Below the pieces are notes generated by a model, which was not told where the DNA came from, ran no database searches, and saw only the letters and a list, made by a program, of their open reading frames with translations. DNA of 64,000 nucleotides from Pseudomonas brassicacearum (GTDB lineage: Bacteria; Pseudomonadota; Gammaproteobacteria; Pseudomonadales; Pseudomonadaceae), in assembly GCF_000585995.1 (NCBI RefSeq), contig NZ_CP007410.1:558001-622000 (forward strand), written 5' to 3'. Positions 55,364-64,000 of this stretch are shown here, piece after piece (position 1 is the first letter of the stretch; the number at the start of each line of letters is the position of its first letter). Both the position numbers and the translations under genes were made by a program.

Positions 55364-56878
55364 TCAGGCCTGGCGCTCATGCATCCGGGCCAGTTGTCGT
55401 TCCAGCATCGACGGATAAGGCTCCATCAGGCGCTCCACGCAGCACGCACCTTCGGGGCTGGCGATGGGGCGGATGCGGGCGCGTTGGCGGATCAGCGCAT
55501 TGTCGTTGATCTTGCGCTCCACCAGCAGCAGGTTGCGGCTGTGTTGCGACAGGGCCAGGGCGTCCTGGGCGGTTTCGGTCAGCAACAGGTCGATCTGGCT
55601 CAGGCCGAACAGCCCATCGCCCAGGGTCAGCCCCAGCTGCAATTGCAGGGTGATGCCGCTGTCGGCGACTTCGATCTGCAACTGATGGCCCAGGGCTCGC
55701 AGCAATTCACCGCAGCAAATGGCGTTGGTCAGGTAGTCGTCACCGCTGTCCTCGGTGTGGAACAACATCAGGGTGCTACCGTCATTCAGGGTGTGCAATT
55801 CGCCTTGATAAAGCGATGCGGCCTGGTCGAGGCAGTCGCGGTAGCGTTCGAGCAGTTCCTTCAGGCGCGCTTGAGGCAGGCGACGCAATTGCTCCTGGGC
55901 GCCCAATTGCACCGCCAGCACGGCGCTGTGCTGTGGCTGGTCAGAGGCGACGGGCCTGGCGATCGGTTGCGGCTCCCCGGCAATCGACTCGTCCCGCAGG
56001 TCGGCAAAGGCGTCGTCGTCTTCATCGTCTTCAGCCGTGCGCACCACGTGGCGAGGCGCCGGTTTGGAGGCGGGCATCGGCTGGCTTTCGTCGAAGCCCG
56101 GATCGCGCAGGTTGCGTACTTCGAAGCCTGGCTCGGCATCGTCGTCTGCGTAGTCGATGTCTTCAGGCTCCGGCACGGGCTCGGGTTCCGGCGCGAAGCT
56201 GGCGTGCAGTTGCCGGGCCAGATCGCCGATTTCGTCCTGGCGCTGGGTGGCCGGGGTGTGTTCGTCGATGTCCCGCAGCCAGACGCGCAGTTGCAACAGC
56301 GGCGTGGAGATGTGCCGGCCCAGGCGCAGGCTCAGGGCCAATGCCAGCGCCAGCAGGATCGCGCTGAGGATGCCCATGCTTTGCAGGCTGATGGTCATCG
56401 GTTGCTGGAACTGGTCCATGTCCAGGCTGATGCGCAGTTGCCCGGCGGTCACGTCCTGGAAGGTGATCTTGCTCTGGTACATGCCGCCGGACTCGCCCAG
56501 CAGGCCGGGCTTGGGACGCTGGCCGGCCTCGGCGAGGATGCGGTTGTCCACGCTGTAGATGGCGGCGTGGGCCACCAGCTTGTTCTTGGTCAGGTTGTTG
56601 AGCAGCACGTTGAGGCTGAGGATGTCGTTGGACACCAACAGCTCGGTGGCGGACGTGGCGGTCTGGGTGGTCAGGCTCTCACCCAGGGCATCGGCCTGCT
56701 CATGCATGGCCTGCTTGAACTGCAGGCCCATCACGCAGGCATAGATGACCAGGGCCAGTGCGACCAGGATCACGTTATGGCTGGCAATGCGCAATGCAAT
56801 CGGCACACGACGGTGGCGCAGTGCACGGAAGATCAGCAGGAAGAAGTTGTCGGTTTTGACTGGCGTGGGCCGGTTCAC
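55364..56878 (-). CDS. AhpA/YtjB-family membrane protein
   Basis: 504 aa from GTG 56878 (NRPTPVKTDNFFLLIFRALRHRRVPIALRIASHNVILVALALVIYAC); longer in-frame starts run past the serB start and are rejected. Two membrane segments (about 35-55 and about 160-185) flank a periplasmic sensor-like domain, followed by a HAMP-like stretch (SLRLGRHISTPLLQLRVWLRDID). The middle (about 225-310) is acidic and low-complexity. The cytoplasmic C-terminus (about 310-500) has a nucleotide-cyclase-like layout without catalytic motifs. Usually found next to serB. Function unknown. Confidence 0.75.
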   Translation of the reverse strand: MNRPTPVKTDNFFLLIFRALRHRRVPIALRIASHNVILVALALVIYACVMGLQFKQAMHEQADALGESLTTQTATSATELLVSNDILSLNVLLNNLTKNKLVAHAAIYSVDNRILAEAGQRPKPGLLGESGGMYQSKITFQDVTAGQLRISLDMDQFQQPMTISLQSMGILSAILLALALALSLRLGRHISTPLLQLRVWLRDIDEHTPATQRQDEIGDLARQLHASFAPEPEPVPEPEDIDYADDDAEPGFEVRNLRDPGFDESQPMPASKPAPRHVVRTAEDDEDDDAFADLRDESIAGEPQPIARPVASDQPQHSAVLAVQLGAQEQLRRLPQARLKELLERYRDCLDQAASLYQGELHTLNDGSTLMLFHTEDSGDDYLTNAICCGELLRALGHQLQIEVADSGITLQLQLGLTLGDGLFGLSQIDLLLTETAQDALALSQHSRNLLLVERKINDNALIRQRARIRPIASPEGACCVERLMEPYPSMLERQLARMHERQA

Positions 56879-57011
56879 TGAGCTCGGCTCTTTGTCCGTG
56901 AAATTGACGCGCAGTATAGCGACAGCCCCATGACCGGCAAAGCACTGGCGGTGCCCGATGGTCACTGAATGTGGGTAGAATGCGGTTTTTTTCCACCTGC
57001 GGGGGTGCGCC

Positions 57012-58226
57012 TTGCGCGAAATCGTCCTGATAAACATCACTGGCAGTGACCGTCCGGGTCTGACTGCGGCCATTACCGGCGTTCTGGCCCAGGGTGGTGT
57101 GAACATTCTCGACATCGGTCAGGCGGTGATCCACGACACGCTGTCGTTCGGCATCCTGGTCGAGATCCCGGACGCCGAACAAGGCAAGTCGGTGCTCAAG
57201 GACATCCTGTTCACGGCCTACAAGCTCGACCAGCAGGTGCGTTTCACCCCGGTGTCCGAAGCCGATTACCAGCAGTGGGTGGCCGGCCAAGGCAAGAAGC
57301 GTCATATCGTTACCCTGTTGACCCGCAAGGTCACCGCCGAGCAATTGCAGCGCGTCAGTTCGATCACCGCCAAATATGACCTGAACATCGATCACATCGA
57401 TCGCTTGTCCGGGCGCATGCCGTTGGATACCCCGGATGACAAGGGCAAGGGCTGCATCGAGTTTTCCGTGCGTGGCGAGCCGGCGGATCCCCAGGCGTTG
57501 CGCGCCGAATTCCTGAGCGTGGCCCAGGAGCTGAACGTCGACATCGCGTTCCAGGAAGACTCGCTGTTCCGTCGCAACCGTCGACTGGCGGTGTTCGACA
57601 TGGATTCGACGCTGATCGAAGCCGAAGTCATCGACGAACTGGCCAAGGCTGCTGGCGTCGGCGACAAGGTATCGGCCATCACTGAGCGAGCCATGGCCGG
57701 TGAACTGGACTTTCGCGCCAGCTTCAAGGAGCGCCTGGCGCTGCTCAAGGGGCTGGACGTCAGCGTGCTGGACTCGATCGGCGCCTCCCTGCGCCTGACC
57801 GAAGGCGCCGAGACGCTGTTCGCCGAACTCAAGCGCCTGGGTTACAAGACCGCCATCCTGTCTGGCGGCTTCACCTACTTCGCCAAGCAACTGCAGGCAA
57901 AGCTCGGCATCGACTACGTGTTCGCCAATGAACTGGAAGTGGTGGACGGCAAGGTGACCGGCGTGGCCGTCGAGCCGATCGTCGATGCCCAGCGCAAGGC
58001 CGACCTGCTGCGTGAACTGGCCGAGAAGGAAGGCTTGCGCCTGGAGCAGACCATTGCCGTGGGCGACGGTGCGAACGACTTGCCGATGCTGGCCATCGCC
58101 GGTTTGGGCGTGGCGTTCCGGGCCAAGCCGTTGGTCAAGCAGTCGGCCAGGCAGGCGATTTCAACCCTGGGGTTGGATGGGGTGTTGTATCTGTTGGGGT
58201 TCAGGGATCGGGACGGGCAGCTCTGA
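57012..58226 (+). CDS. serB: Phosphoserine phosphatase
   Basis: 404-aa HAD hydrolase making serine from phosphoserine. Two N-terminal ACT-like regions (REIVLINITGSDRPGLTAAITGVL near 2-25 and a second near 95). HAD motifs: AVFDMDSTLIEAEVIDEL near 195, LSGGF near 283 and AVGDGANDLPML near 352. The start is TTG 57012 with a GGGGG tract upstream. Divergent from the AhpA-like gene. Confidence 0.96.
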   Translation: MREIVLINITGSDRPGLTAAITGVLAQGGVNILDIGQAVIHDTLSFGILVEIPDAEQGKSVLKDILFTAYKLDQQVRFTPVSEADYQQWVAGQGKKRHIVTLLTRKVTAEQLQRVSSITAKYDLNIDHIDRLSGRMPLDTPDDKGKGCIEFSVRGEPADPQALRAEFLSVAQELNVDIAFQEDSLFRRNRRLAVFDMDSTLIEAEVIDELAKAAGVGDKVSAITERAMAGELDFRASFKERLALLKGLDVSVLDSIGASLRLTEGAETLFAELKRLGYKTAILSGGFTYFAKQLQAKLGIDYVFANELEVVDGKVTGVAVEPIVDAQRKADLLRELAEKEGLRLEQTIAVGDGANDLPMLAIAGLGVAFRAKPLVKQSARQAISTLGLDGVLYLLGFRDRDGQL

Positions 58227-58256
58227 GCCCTCCATCGATTTGAAGTGAGCGCTCTT

Positions 58257-58377
58257 GTGGCGAGGGAGCTTGCTCCCGCTGGCCTGCGCAGCAGGCCCGA
58301 TGCGGTCAGCCTGACACACCTGGGTGGCAGGTTTTAGGGCCGCTTCGCGGCCCAGCGGGAGCAAGCTCCCTCGCCAC
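58257..58377. repeat. REP-like inverted pair, GTGGCGAGGGAGC type
   Basis: GTGGCGAGGGAGCTTGCTCC from 58258 and the inverted copy ending GCTCCCTCGCCAC at 58377, with inner CTGCGCAGCAG and GCCGCTTCGCGGC hairpins. It lies between the convergent serB and PilZ-like genes, likely also stopping transcription from both. Confidence 0.88.
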
Positions 58378-58396
58378 AAAGGTTGTATGTTGCTGT

Positions 58397-60157
58397 CTAG
58401 AGCGACTTCCACAACGAATCGAAATTCCCCTCTTGGTCGCCGCCATCCTCGGTGGTACCTGCATCCTCCGGGTGATAAGCGAACTGATTGAAGCTGTGGG
58501 TGCTGGTGACCCGCCGGTCCAGGCCTGCTCGCCGCTCCTGGCCGTTGGTATTGATCAACACACGCTGGCCCTCCTGGAAAGGCATGCGGGGGGCGATCAT
58601 GGTGGCAGGCAGGTCAATGGCGCTGATCTCGGGAAGTAACAGCCCGCGCAAGTAGTGACCGGGCCCAGTCTCTTCCCGGACCAGTTGCAGCCCGCAAGGC
58701 TGGGCATGGGGGGCAACCAGTTCGATGCCCATTTGCATGGCGCCATTGCGCACTTGGCGGATCCAGCGCACCACGGCGATGCTCCACGCTTGATCGCTGG
58801 TGTCCCGAATGCCGACCATTTCCCCGGCTTGCAGCTGTTCCGGCACCTCTTTCGGCCAGCCGAGGCAGTAACCTCCCGGGCTGTGGTTGATGATCGGCAA
58901 ATCGTAGGTGGGGAAGTGGTGTTGGTTGTCGGAACTGCTGCCGTCGTCATCGGCCGGGTTGACCGGATACTCGATTTCTTCATAGGGCAACAGATCGCTG
59001 TCGCCAGCCGGGGCAGCGTCGAAGGCCTGGCTCCAGGTGTCGCCGGCCTTGGTGGGCGAAGCTTCGAAGCGGGCCTTGCGCGTGGTGGGGTTTTTCAGGA
59101 TCTCGCTGAAAGAGCGCTCGCCGCCGAGGTAGTAGTGCAGCGCGCTCATGCCCACGCACAGCGTCAGCGTGCCGTTGCCTTCGGTACGCTGGAAACTGCG
59201 TTCGGCCGCTTCGCCCCAGGCGGCTTGCAGGTGATGCAAGGTATCGGTGCTCATGCCACCCGGTACCGGCAGGGGGTTATCGGCCGGTTTTTCCAGGTGG
59301 GTGGCGATCGCCTGCACCAGCGGCTGCGGATCAAACCCTTGCAGGGTCGGCTGTTGCTCGGCCCTGAATTTTGAGCGATAGCGTGGCCCGACATCCAGTT
59401 CCGGCGCGACAGCGAACAGGCCGGTGGCGGTTGCGACCGGGTCCAGCTTGACCCACTGGCTCCAGGATTCCAGGACTTCGGCCAACCGGGCGATCTGGCC
59501 CTGGCGCAGTTGATTGCTACGAGAGGCGCCCAGCAGCAGGGCAACGACATAAGTCTGTTCAGCGTTCAACTGATGAACCTGGCTGGCCAGTTCATCGCTG
59601 ACGCTTTGGTGCTGTAGCCGGTGTTGGCAGGCGATCCGGTACAGCTGATGCAAATCGAGCCACAGCCCTTCGGGGACAGGACTGTACAACTGGGTGACCC
59701 GCAGCAGCGTACCGTCGAGGGCATGCATTGCCCGTTGCAACGCGGTGCTCAGCAGTCGGGCCTGGTCCTTGGTGTATTTCGGCGCGATCCGCGCCACGAT
59801 TTGTTTATAGCCCACGGCCAGATGGGTTTGCAGGGCCTGGCACAGGTTGACGATTTTGCGTGAGCGCTCATCCAGCACGATGGCCTGTTGCAGGAAGTGA
59901 CGCTCCAGGTGCTTGCAGACGTAATACACCTCGGGTCGCAGCAGTTCGAGCAACTGCAGGCGGTTATCGCTGGGTGTGAGCAACTGGTTGAGTTCGCCAA
60001 GGGCCTGATACAGCAAGCGGGCGGTTTCGCCGATGTTGGCCTTGGGCAGGTTGGCGATCCAGCGCTTGAGGTCGCGTGGCGTCGCATCGCAGAACGACAG
60101 GCGTGACTGCGTCGGGGTCGGGACGCGCAGTAGCTGGAGAGGGCTGGTCTCATTCAT
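58397..60157 (-). CDS. Large PilZ-like conserved Pseudomonas protein
   Basis: 586 aa, no signal or membrane segment. Residues 1-230 are helical with no family I recognise. Residues about 450-560 look like a PilZ-type beta domain: AGEMVGIRDTSDQAWSIAVVRWIRQVRNGAMQMGIELVAP resembles the part of PilZ proteins that carries the D/NxSxxG region, but the sequence here is not canonical, and QEGQRVLINTNGQERRAGLDRRVTSTHSF follows. An Asp-rich linker (NPADDDGSSSDNQ) lies near 400-412. P. aeruginosa has an equivalent beside psd and fimX. c-di-GMP binding is unproven. Confidence 0.65.
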   Translation of the reverse strand: MNETSPLQLLRVPTPTQSRLSFCDATPRDLKRWIANLPKANIGETARLLYQALGELNQLLTPSDNRLQLLELLRPEVYYVCKHLERHFLQQAIVLDERSRKIVNLCQALQTHLAVGYKQIVARIAPKYTKDQARLLSTALQRAMHALDGTLLRVTQLYSPVPEGLWLDLHQLYRIACQHRLQHQSVSDELASQVHQLNAEQTYVVALLLGASRSNQLRQGQIARLAEVLESWSQWVKLDPVATATGLFAVAPELDVGPRYRSKFRAEQQPTLQGFDPQPLVQAIATHLEKPADNPLPVPGGMSTDTLHHLQAAWGEAAERSFQRTEGNGTLTLCVGMSALHYYLGGERSFSEILKNPTTRKARFEASPTKAGDTWSQAFDAAPAGDSDLLPYEEIEYPVNPADDDGSSSDNQHHFPTYDLPIINHSPGGYCLGWPKEVPEQLQAGEMVGIRDTSDQAWSIAVVRWIRQVRNGAMQMGIELVAPHAQPCGLQLVREETGPGHYLRGLLLPEISAIDLPATMIAPRMPFQEGQRVLINTNGQERRAGLDRRVTSTHSFNQFAYHPEDAGTTEDGGDQEGNFDSLWKSL

Positions 60158-60249
60158 GCCGTGGACGGGCTCCGGCCGAAAATGAAGGGGATGTTTCCAA
60201 CTCTAGCAGTTGTAGCCGAAAAGAAGTGCCCTATCTATGCTGGATACCC

Positions 60250-60338
60250 TGTGGGAGCGAGCTTGCTCGCGATGACGCCAGGACAGTCGGTATTGCTGTG
60301 ACTGTTACATCGCCATCGCGAGCAAGCTCGCTCCCACA
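60250..60338. repeat. REP-like inverted pair upstream of the PilZ-like gene
   Basis: TGTGGGAGCGAGCTTGCTCG from 60250 and inverted CGAGCAAGCTCGCTCCCACA ending 60338. It separates psd from the PilZ-like gene on the same strand and would limit read-through from the psd operon. Confidence 0.88.
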
Positions 60339-60352
60339 CGGATGATTTTTAC

Positions 60353-61213
60353 TCAGGCCTTTGGCAGTGCCAGCCCCTGGCCCATCTGCACTGGCGAGCC
60401 GGCCACTAGCGTTTCGGCCCATTTCACCTGGTCCGGCCCAAACAGCACGATGGCGGTCGAGCCCAGCTTGAAGCGACCCAGTTCGGCACCTTTTTCCAGG
60501 TGGATCGGCGCACGGGCGGCTTCGTCGTAACGGAAGGTCTTGAGTTCACGTTTAGGGGGCGTCACCAGGCCGGCCCAGACGGTTTCGATGGACGCGACGA
60601 TCATCGCGCCCACCAGCACCACGGCCATCGGCCCGCGCTCGGTGTCGAAAATGCACGCCACGCGCTCGTTACGGGCGAACAGCTCCGGAACGTTTTCAGC
60701 GGTGGTCTGGTTGACCGAGAAAATCCGCCCGGGAATATAGACCATTTCCCGCAGGGTGCCGGCCAGCGGCATGTGTACGCGGTGGTAGTCCTTGGGGGAG
60801 AGGTAGATGGTGGCGAAGTCACCGCCCATGAACGGCGCCGCGTTGGCCGCGTCACCACCCAGCAGTTCCAGCACGCTGAAGCTGTGGCCCTTGGCCTGGA
60901 ATACCCGACCGTGCTCGATCGGGCCGAGCTGGCTGACGGCGCCGTCGGCGGGGCTGAGGATCGCGCCCGGGGTTTCGTCCAGCGGGCGGGCGCCGTCTTT
61001 CAAGGCCCGGGTGAAGAATGCGTTGAAGTGCTCGTAGGCTGTCAGGTCCTCCACCAGGGCCTGGGACATGTCTACTTGGTAGCGCTTGGCGAACCACTGG
61101 GTGAAGGCATTCTTGAACCAGCGCACGCGGCATTCGGCAATGCAGCCGGCCAGCCGCGACAGCAGGTGGTGGGGCAATAGGTACTGAGAGAGGATGAACA
61201 AACGGTTTTTCAT
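60353..61213 (-). CDS. psd: Phosphatidylserine decarboxylase proenzyme
   Basis: Makes phosphatidylethanolamine at the inner membrane. 286 aa. The self-cleavage site LGST ([13 protein letters not shown], near 250-262) yields the pyruvoyl alpha subunit. [20 protein letters not shown] near 142-161 carries the conserved histidines of the self-processing site. ATG 61213; 19 bp downstream of rhdA on the same strand. Confidence 0.96.
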   Translation of the reverse strand: MKNRLFILSQYLLPHHLLSRLAGCIAECRVRWFKNAFTQWFAKRYQVDMSQALVEDLTAYEHFNAFFTRALKDGARPLDETPGAILSPADGAVSQLGPIEHGRVFQAKGHSFSVLELLGGDAANAAPFMGGDFATIYLSPKDYHRVHMPLAGTLREMVYIPGRIFSVNQTTAENVPELFARNERVACIFDTERGPMAVVLVGAMIVASIETVWAGLVTPPKRELKTFRYDEAARAPIHLEKGAELGRFKLGSTAIVLFGPDQVKWAETLVAGSPVQMGQGLALPKA

Positions 61214-61232
61214 TAACTGTCCTTAAGAACCT

Positions 61233-62048
61233 TCAGAGCTCGATAGGGGTGTCGGGGTGGTTGCCCCATTCGCCCCAGGAACCGGCATAGCCTTTGACCC
61301 GCGGATAACCGAGTGCCTTGGCCACCAGGTAGGTGAAGCCAGAGCGGTGGTGAGTCTGGCAGTGGGTGATGATTTCTTTGTCCGGCGTGATGCCCAGTTG
61401 TTCGAGGATCTGCGGCATATCTTTGCGGATGCGCAGGTTGCGCGCCTGGTCCATGCCGGCCGTCCATTCGAAATTGACCGCGCCGGGAATATGCCCGCCC
61501 CTGGCTGCGACCACTTTCTCGCCGGAATATTCCAACGGGCCGCGCGCGTCCCAGATCGCCAGGTCGGCAGCACCGAGACGGCTTTGCAGGTATTCGCGGG
61601 TGGCGGTGGGAGCTTCGTGCAACGTCAGGCTCACCGGGCCTGCGACGGGGGCCGGTACCTCAACGGACACCGGCAGGCCTTCGTCCAGCCACGACAGCAG
61701 GCCGCCGTCGAGGTAGTGATAGTTCGAGTGACCGATCACGTCCAGCAACCAGATAAAACGCCCGGCCCAGCCGCCGCCTTCATCGTCATAGACCACGTAG
61801 ACCGCATCCCGGTGATGCCCGAGTTCGCCGAACAGTGCTTCCAGGTCGGCTTTGGCCGGCAACAGGCCCGGTGCCGGCGGCTGGCCGAGCTGGGTGCGCT
61901 TGGGGTCGACGAATCGTGCGCCAGGGATGTGCCCGGTGCTGTAGCGGGCGGCGCTGGTCAGGTCTACCAGGATCAGTTCGCGGGCGTCGAGACGCGGCAG
62001 CAGCTCGCTCGGCTCGATCACCAGTGGCAAGCCAGAGAAGTCAGGCAT
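61233..62048 (-). CDS. rhdA: Thiosulfate sulfurtransferase (rhodanese)
   Basis: 271-aa double-domain rhodanese. The active-site cysteine is in ITHCQTHHRSGFTY at about residue 230, the CQTHHRS loop of the Azotobacter/Pseudomonas RhdA type rather than the CRxGx[R/T] loop of mitochondrial enzymes. ATG 62048 with GGAG upstream; a start 7 codons earlier is rejected. Between an HDOD gene and psd, same strand. Confidence 0.94.
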   Translation of the reverse strand: MPDFSGLPLVIEPSELLPRLDARELILVDLTSAARYSTGHIPGARFVDPKRTQLGQPPAPGLLPAKADLEALFGELGHHRDAVYVVYDDEGGGWAGRFIWLLDVIGHSNYHYLDGGLLSWLDEGLPVSVEVPAPVAGPVSLTLHEAPTATREYLQSRLGAADLAIWDARGPLEYSGEKVVAARGGHIPGAVNFEWTAGMDQARNLRIRKDMPQILEQLGITPDKEIITHCQTHHRSGFTYLVAKALGYPRVKGYAGSWGEWGNHPDTPIEL

Positions 62049-62090
62049 GTGAGGTCTCCAGGAGCACAAAGGGAAAGGATTGTACCAAGT

Positions 62091-63629
62091 TCAGCGGCCG
62101 CGGTTGGTAAAGGTATGCAGGGCCCTTTCGATGCATTGCACGGTTTTGCCGAACGCTTGCACGGTCACGTCCGAGAACGGTCCGCCGCCCTGGTCCACCA
62201 CCACCAGCATGATCACTCGACCGTTGCAGGTCAGCGAGCGCAGCAGCAGGTGCTCGCCCCGGAACAGGCTGCGCAGGCCCGGCGGCAGCAACGCCGAGAA
62301 TTGGGCATTGTTGTCCGGGTTCAGGCGAACCTGGGCCTGCTGGGCCAGCAGCCGCTGCAAGACCTTGCTCTGATTGATGGGAAAGCTGGTGGCTGCTGCC
62401 TCCTTGGGCAGGCCGGCGGTCTGGTGCACGCGCATGCTGGTCTGGCTGCGGTCAGCCATCAGGATCATTACCCGGCGCATCCCGCACGCCACCAGCGCAT
62501 CCCGTGCCGAGGTGGTCAGGTGCATGGCATTGCTGAAGGGACTCGGTTCCACCAGCAGCGCAGAGCATTGCTTGCGCCACTGGGTCAGGTCTTCGGCACT
62601 CGGCGGGGCGGCGGGCAGCAGTCCGGGGTGGATGCGGCGGCTGCCCCAGGGCCAGATCAGCGCCACGGCCGGATGCCAGAGATCGGGCATGGCATCGTGG
62701 CGGGCACTGGTGACGGCTTGTTGGTGCAGTTGCTGTTGGACGTCATCCATCGACATCTGCAGATACAAACTGGTGAGATATTGCCAGCGGGCGCTGTTGG
62801 GGGAGTCCCAGGCTTGTTGCGCTGAAAGGGCCAGGCCGTTGGCCAGCAGCACGGTATTGGCGGGCTGATTGAGCCAGCGCCGCAGGGTCGGGTCATCGTC
62901 CAGGCGATTCTGCTGACGCAGCGGGTGCTCGCTGTCCCGGGCGATGCGGAGCACTTGCACCAGTTCGCGGCGTTCGTTGAGCAGCAGGCGGTAGCCTTGC
63001 ATTATCCAGATTGGCAGGCGCCAGGTTTCCACCAGCGCCAGGCAGATTTTCAGCAGGCTGACGCCGAACAGTTCGCGCTCGACCTCGCTGGCTGACTGGC
63101 CTTTATGGATGACCCGCAGTTCCCACTCTCCCAGCAAGCGCGGGTGAGTCAGGGCCAGTGGCCAGAGCGGTGAGAGAAACAACAGGCTGCCCCAGTGGAT
63201 GTCTTGCCAAAGCCGCGCCAGACGGCTGGCAAAAAAACCATTGGCCTGTTGCGTCGCGTGTTGGCTGATCAACTGCAGCTGGCGCAGGGCAATGGGTATT
63301 TCATGCCCCGGCAACGACGGCAGGCGGGCGAGCAGTTCTTCGGTGCGTTTAAGGCCGAGGCGGTTGATGGCCACTTCGAGATTTTCGGCCGGTTCCGCGA
63401 GGCTGCCATGGGTGTGATGGTTGGCTTCGCGAATGACGCTCAGGGCCAGGGCGGGGCTGTCCTGCATCAGTTCGGCGATGTCACGCAACGACCGGCGGCT
63501 GTCGGCAAGGGCCTTGCAGACCAGGTCATGACTGGCATGGGGCACAGGCAGGTGCACGCCGTCGAGCAGCTTGACCCAGCCTTCGAGCGTGGTCGGTCGT
63601 GGAGTTGGAACCTTCGTTTCGTTAGCCAT
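62091..63629 (-). CDS. HDOD-domain signalling protein
   Basis: 512 aa. N-terminal HDOD domain (about 15-215: SLRDIAELMQDSPALALSVIREANHHT; LEVAINRLGLKRTEELLARLP), an HD-like fold without metal ligands. The C-terminal part (about 340-510) resembles a GAF-like sensor (ARDALVACGMRRVMILMADRSQTSMRVHQTAGLPK). In P. aeruginosa a similar gene (PA4955) lies beside motA. Probable signal adaptor; partner unknown. 42 bp before rhdA, likely one operon with rhdA and psd. Confidence 0.82.
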   Translation of the reverse strand: MANETKVPTPRPTTLEGWVKLLDGVHLPVPHASHDLVCKALADSRRSLRDIAELMQDSPALALSVIREANHHTHGSLAEPAENLEVAINRLGLKRTEELLARLPSLPGHEIPIALRQLQLISQHATQQANGFFASRLARLWQDIHWGSLLFLSPLWPLALTHPRLLGEWELRVIHKGQSASEVERELFGVSLLKICLALVETWRLPIWIMQGYRLLLNERRELVQVLRIARDSEHPLRQQNRLDDDPTLRRWLNQPANTVLLANGLALSAQQAWDSPNSARWQYLTSLYLQMSMDDVQQQLHQQAVTSARHDAMPDLWHPAVALIWPWGSRRIHPGLLPAAPPSAEDLTQWRKQCSALLVEPSPFSNAMHLTTSARDALVACGMRRVMILMADRSQTSMRVHQTAGLPKEAAATSFPINQSKVLQRLLAQQAQVRLNPDNNAQFSALLPPGLRSLFRGEHLLLRSLTCNGRVIMLVVVDQGGGPFSDVTVQAFGKTVQCIERALHTFTNRGR

Positions 63630-63701
63630 GGTTGGACGTGATCATCGCAAAGGGTATCTACGCCCGGAACGGGGCAAAATTGGCTTTTCGCCGGAACTGA
63701 C

Positions 63702-63728
63702 TATAGTCTGGCGCAGTTTTGCCGATAA
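63702..63728 (+). promoter_or_regulatory. FliA (sigma-28) promoter of motA
   Basis: TATAGTCT (63702-63709), 11-bp spacer, GCCGATAA (63721-63728). The -10 is a perfect match to the flagellar sigma-28 consensus GCCGATAA and the -35 matches TAAAGTTT at 6 of 8 positions with the exact spacing. It lies 68 bp before the motA start, as expected for a late flagellar gene. Confidence 0.9.
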
Positions 63729-63796
63729 GTAGAAGAAGAGATTTTTCAGCTTCCGAATATGACCTTGAACCCGACTTAAATAAGTACTTTCTATCT

Positions 63797-64000
63797 ATGG
63801 CTAAAATTATCGGCATCATTGTCGTGTTCGCGAGCGTACTCGGCGGATACGTGCTCTCCCATGGCAAGATTGCCGCCCTGATCCAACCTTTCGAGGTATT
63901 GATCATCGGTGGCGCGGCCCTCGGCGCATTCTTGCAGGCCAACCCTGGCTATATGACCATGCACGTGCTCAAGAAATCCCTGGGCATGTTCAGTTCGCGC
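63797..64000 (+). CDS. motA: Flagellar motor stator protein MotA (N-terminal part)
   Basis: First 68 codons before the window ends: AKIIGIIVVFASVLGGYVLSHGKIAALIQPFEVLIIGGAALGAFLQANPGYMTMHVLKKSLGMF. The first two membrane segments (about 2-20 and 33-48) and the loop SHGKIAALIQPFE are those of MotA, the proton-channel stator subunit. The gene probably continues into motB beyond the edge. Driven by the sigma-28 promoter upstream. Confidence 0.93.
   Translation, partial: MAKIIGIIVVFASVLGGYVLSHGKIAALIQPFEVLIIGGAALGAFLQANPGYMTMHVLKKSLGMFSSR

Overview
The window is chromosomal DNA of a Pseudomonas, most likely the P. fluorescens complex. Evidence is the GC-rich, C/G-ending codon use, the Pseudomonas-type gene order (aceFE-glnE, waaF-waaC-waaG-waaP and LPS kinases, msbA-hldE, waaA, opmH-thiC, nudF-cpdA-yqiA-parE-parC, serB, psd-rhdA, motA), and many REP-like palindromes of the GTGGGAGC and GTGGCGAGG types. 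Gene order is compared with P. aeruginosa from memory, not by search. There is no phage, plasmid, insertion sequence, rRNA, tRNA or CRISPR array that I can see.

Layout. 1-6.5 kb: pyruvate dehydrogenase E2 (partial) and E1 on the minus strand, divergent from glnE; the spacer carries two FadR/PdhR-type operators. 6.5-6.9 kb: three tandem 136-bp REP units where P. aeruginosa has ilvE. 6.9-13.9 kb: tightly overlapping inner-core LPS operon (two heptosyltransferases, WaaG, WaaP and three further kinase-fold proteins). 14.2-24.4 kb: outer-core and surface genes (carbamoyltransferase, four glycosyltransferase-type proteins, a Mig-14-like protein, a PIG-L deacetylase, and a minus-strand O-antigen ligase fused to a kinase-like domain). 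24.4-32 kb: msbA, then a sulfotransferase/APS-kinase pair, hldE, a GT-B glycosyltransferase, a protein with GT29 sialyltransferase-like motifs and one unassigned protein. 32-37.6 kb: unknown gene, aldo/keto reductase, FAD oxidoreductase, SMR pump, LysR regulator, waaA. 37.8-43.8 kb: opmH, TPP riboswitch, thiC, CytX transporter, lipoprotein. 44-54 kb: nudF, DUF1249, frameshifted cpdA, a 1.6-kb segment bounded by 300-bp inverted repeats that holds a DUF6124 gene with a strongly foldable leader, then yqiA, parE, two small genes and parC. 54-64 kb: PqiC-like lipoprotein, AhpA-like membrane protein, serB, a PilZ-like protein, psd, rhdA, an HDOD protein and the start of motA behind a sigma-28 promoter.

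Together about 25 kb (6.9-32 kb) builds and modifies the LPS core: ADP-heptose synthesis (HldE), transfer (WaaF, WaaC), phosphorylation (WaaP and relatives), carbamoylation, outer-core glycosylation, flipping (MsbA), ligation (WaaL) and, by inference, sulfation of an unidentified surface glycan. The best leads for something new are the PAPS-synthesis/sulfotransferase pair, the GT29-like protein, the WaaL-kinase fusion, and the DUF6124 locus with its alternative RNA folds and flanking inverted repeats.
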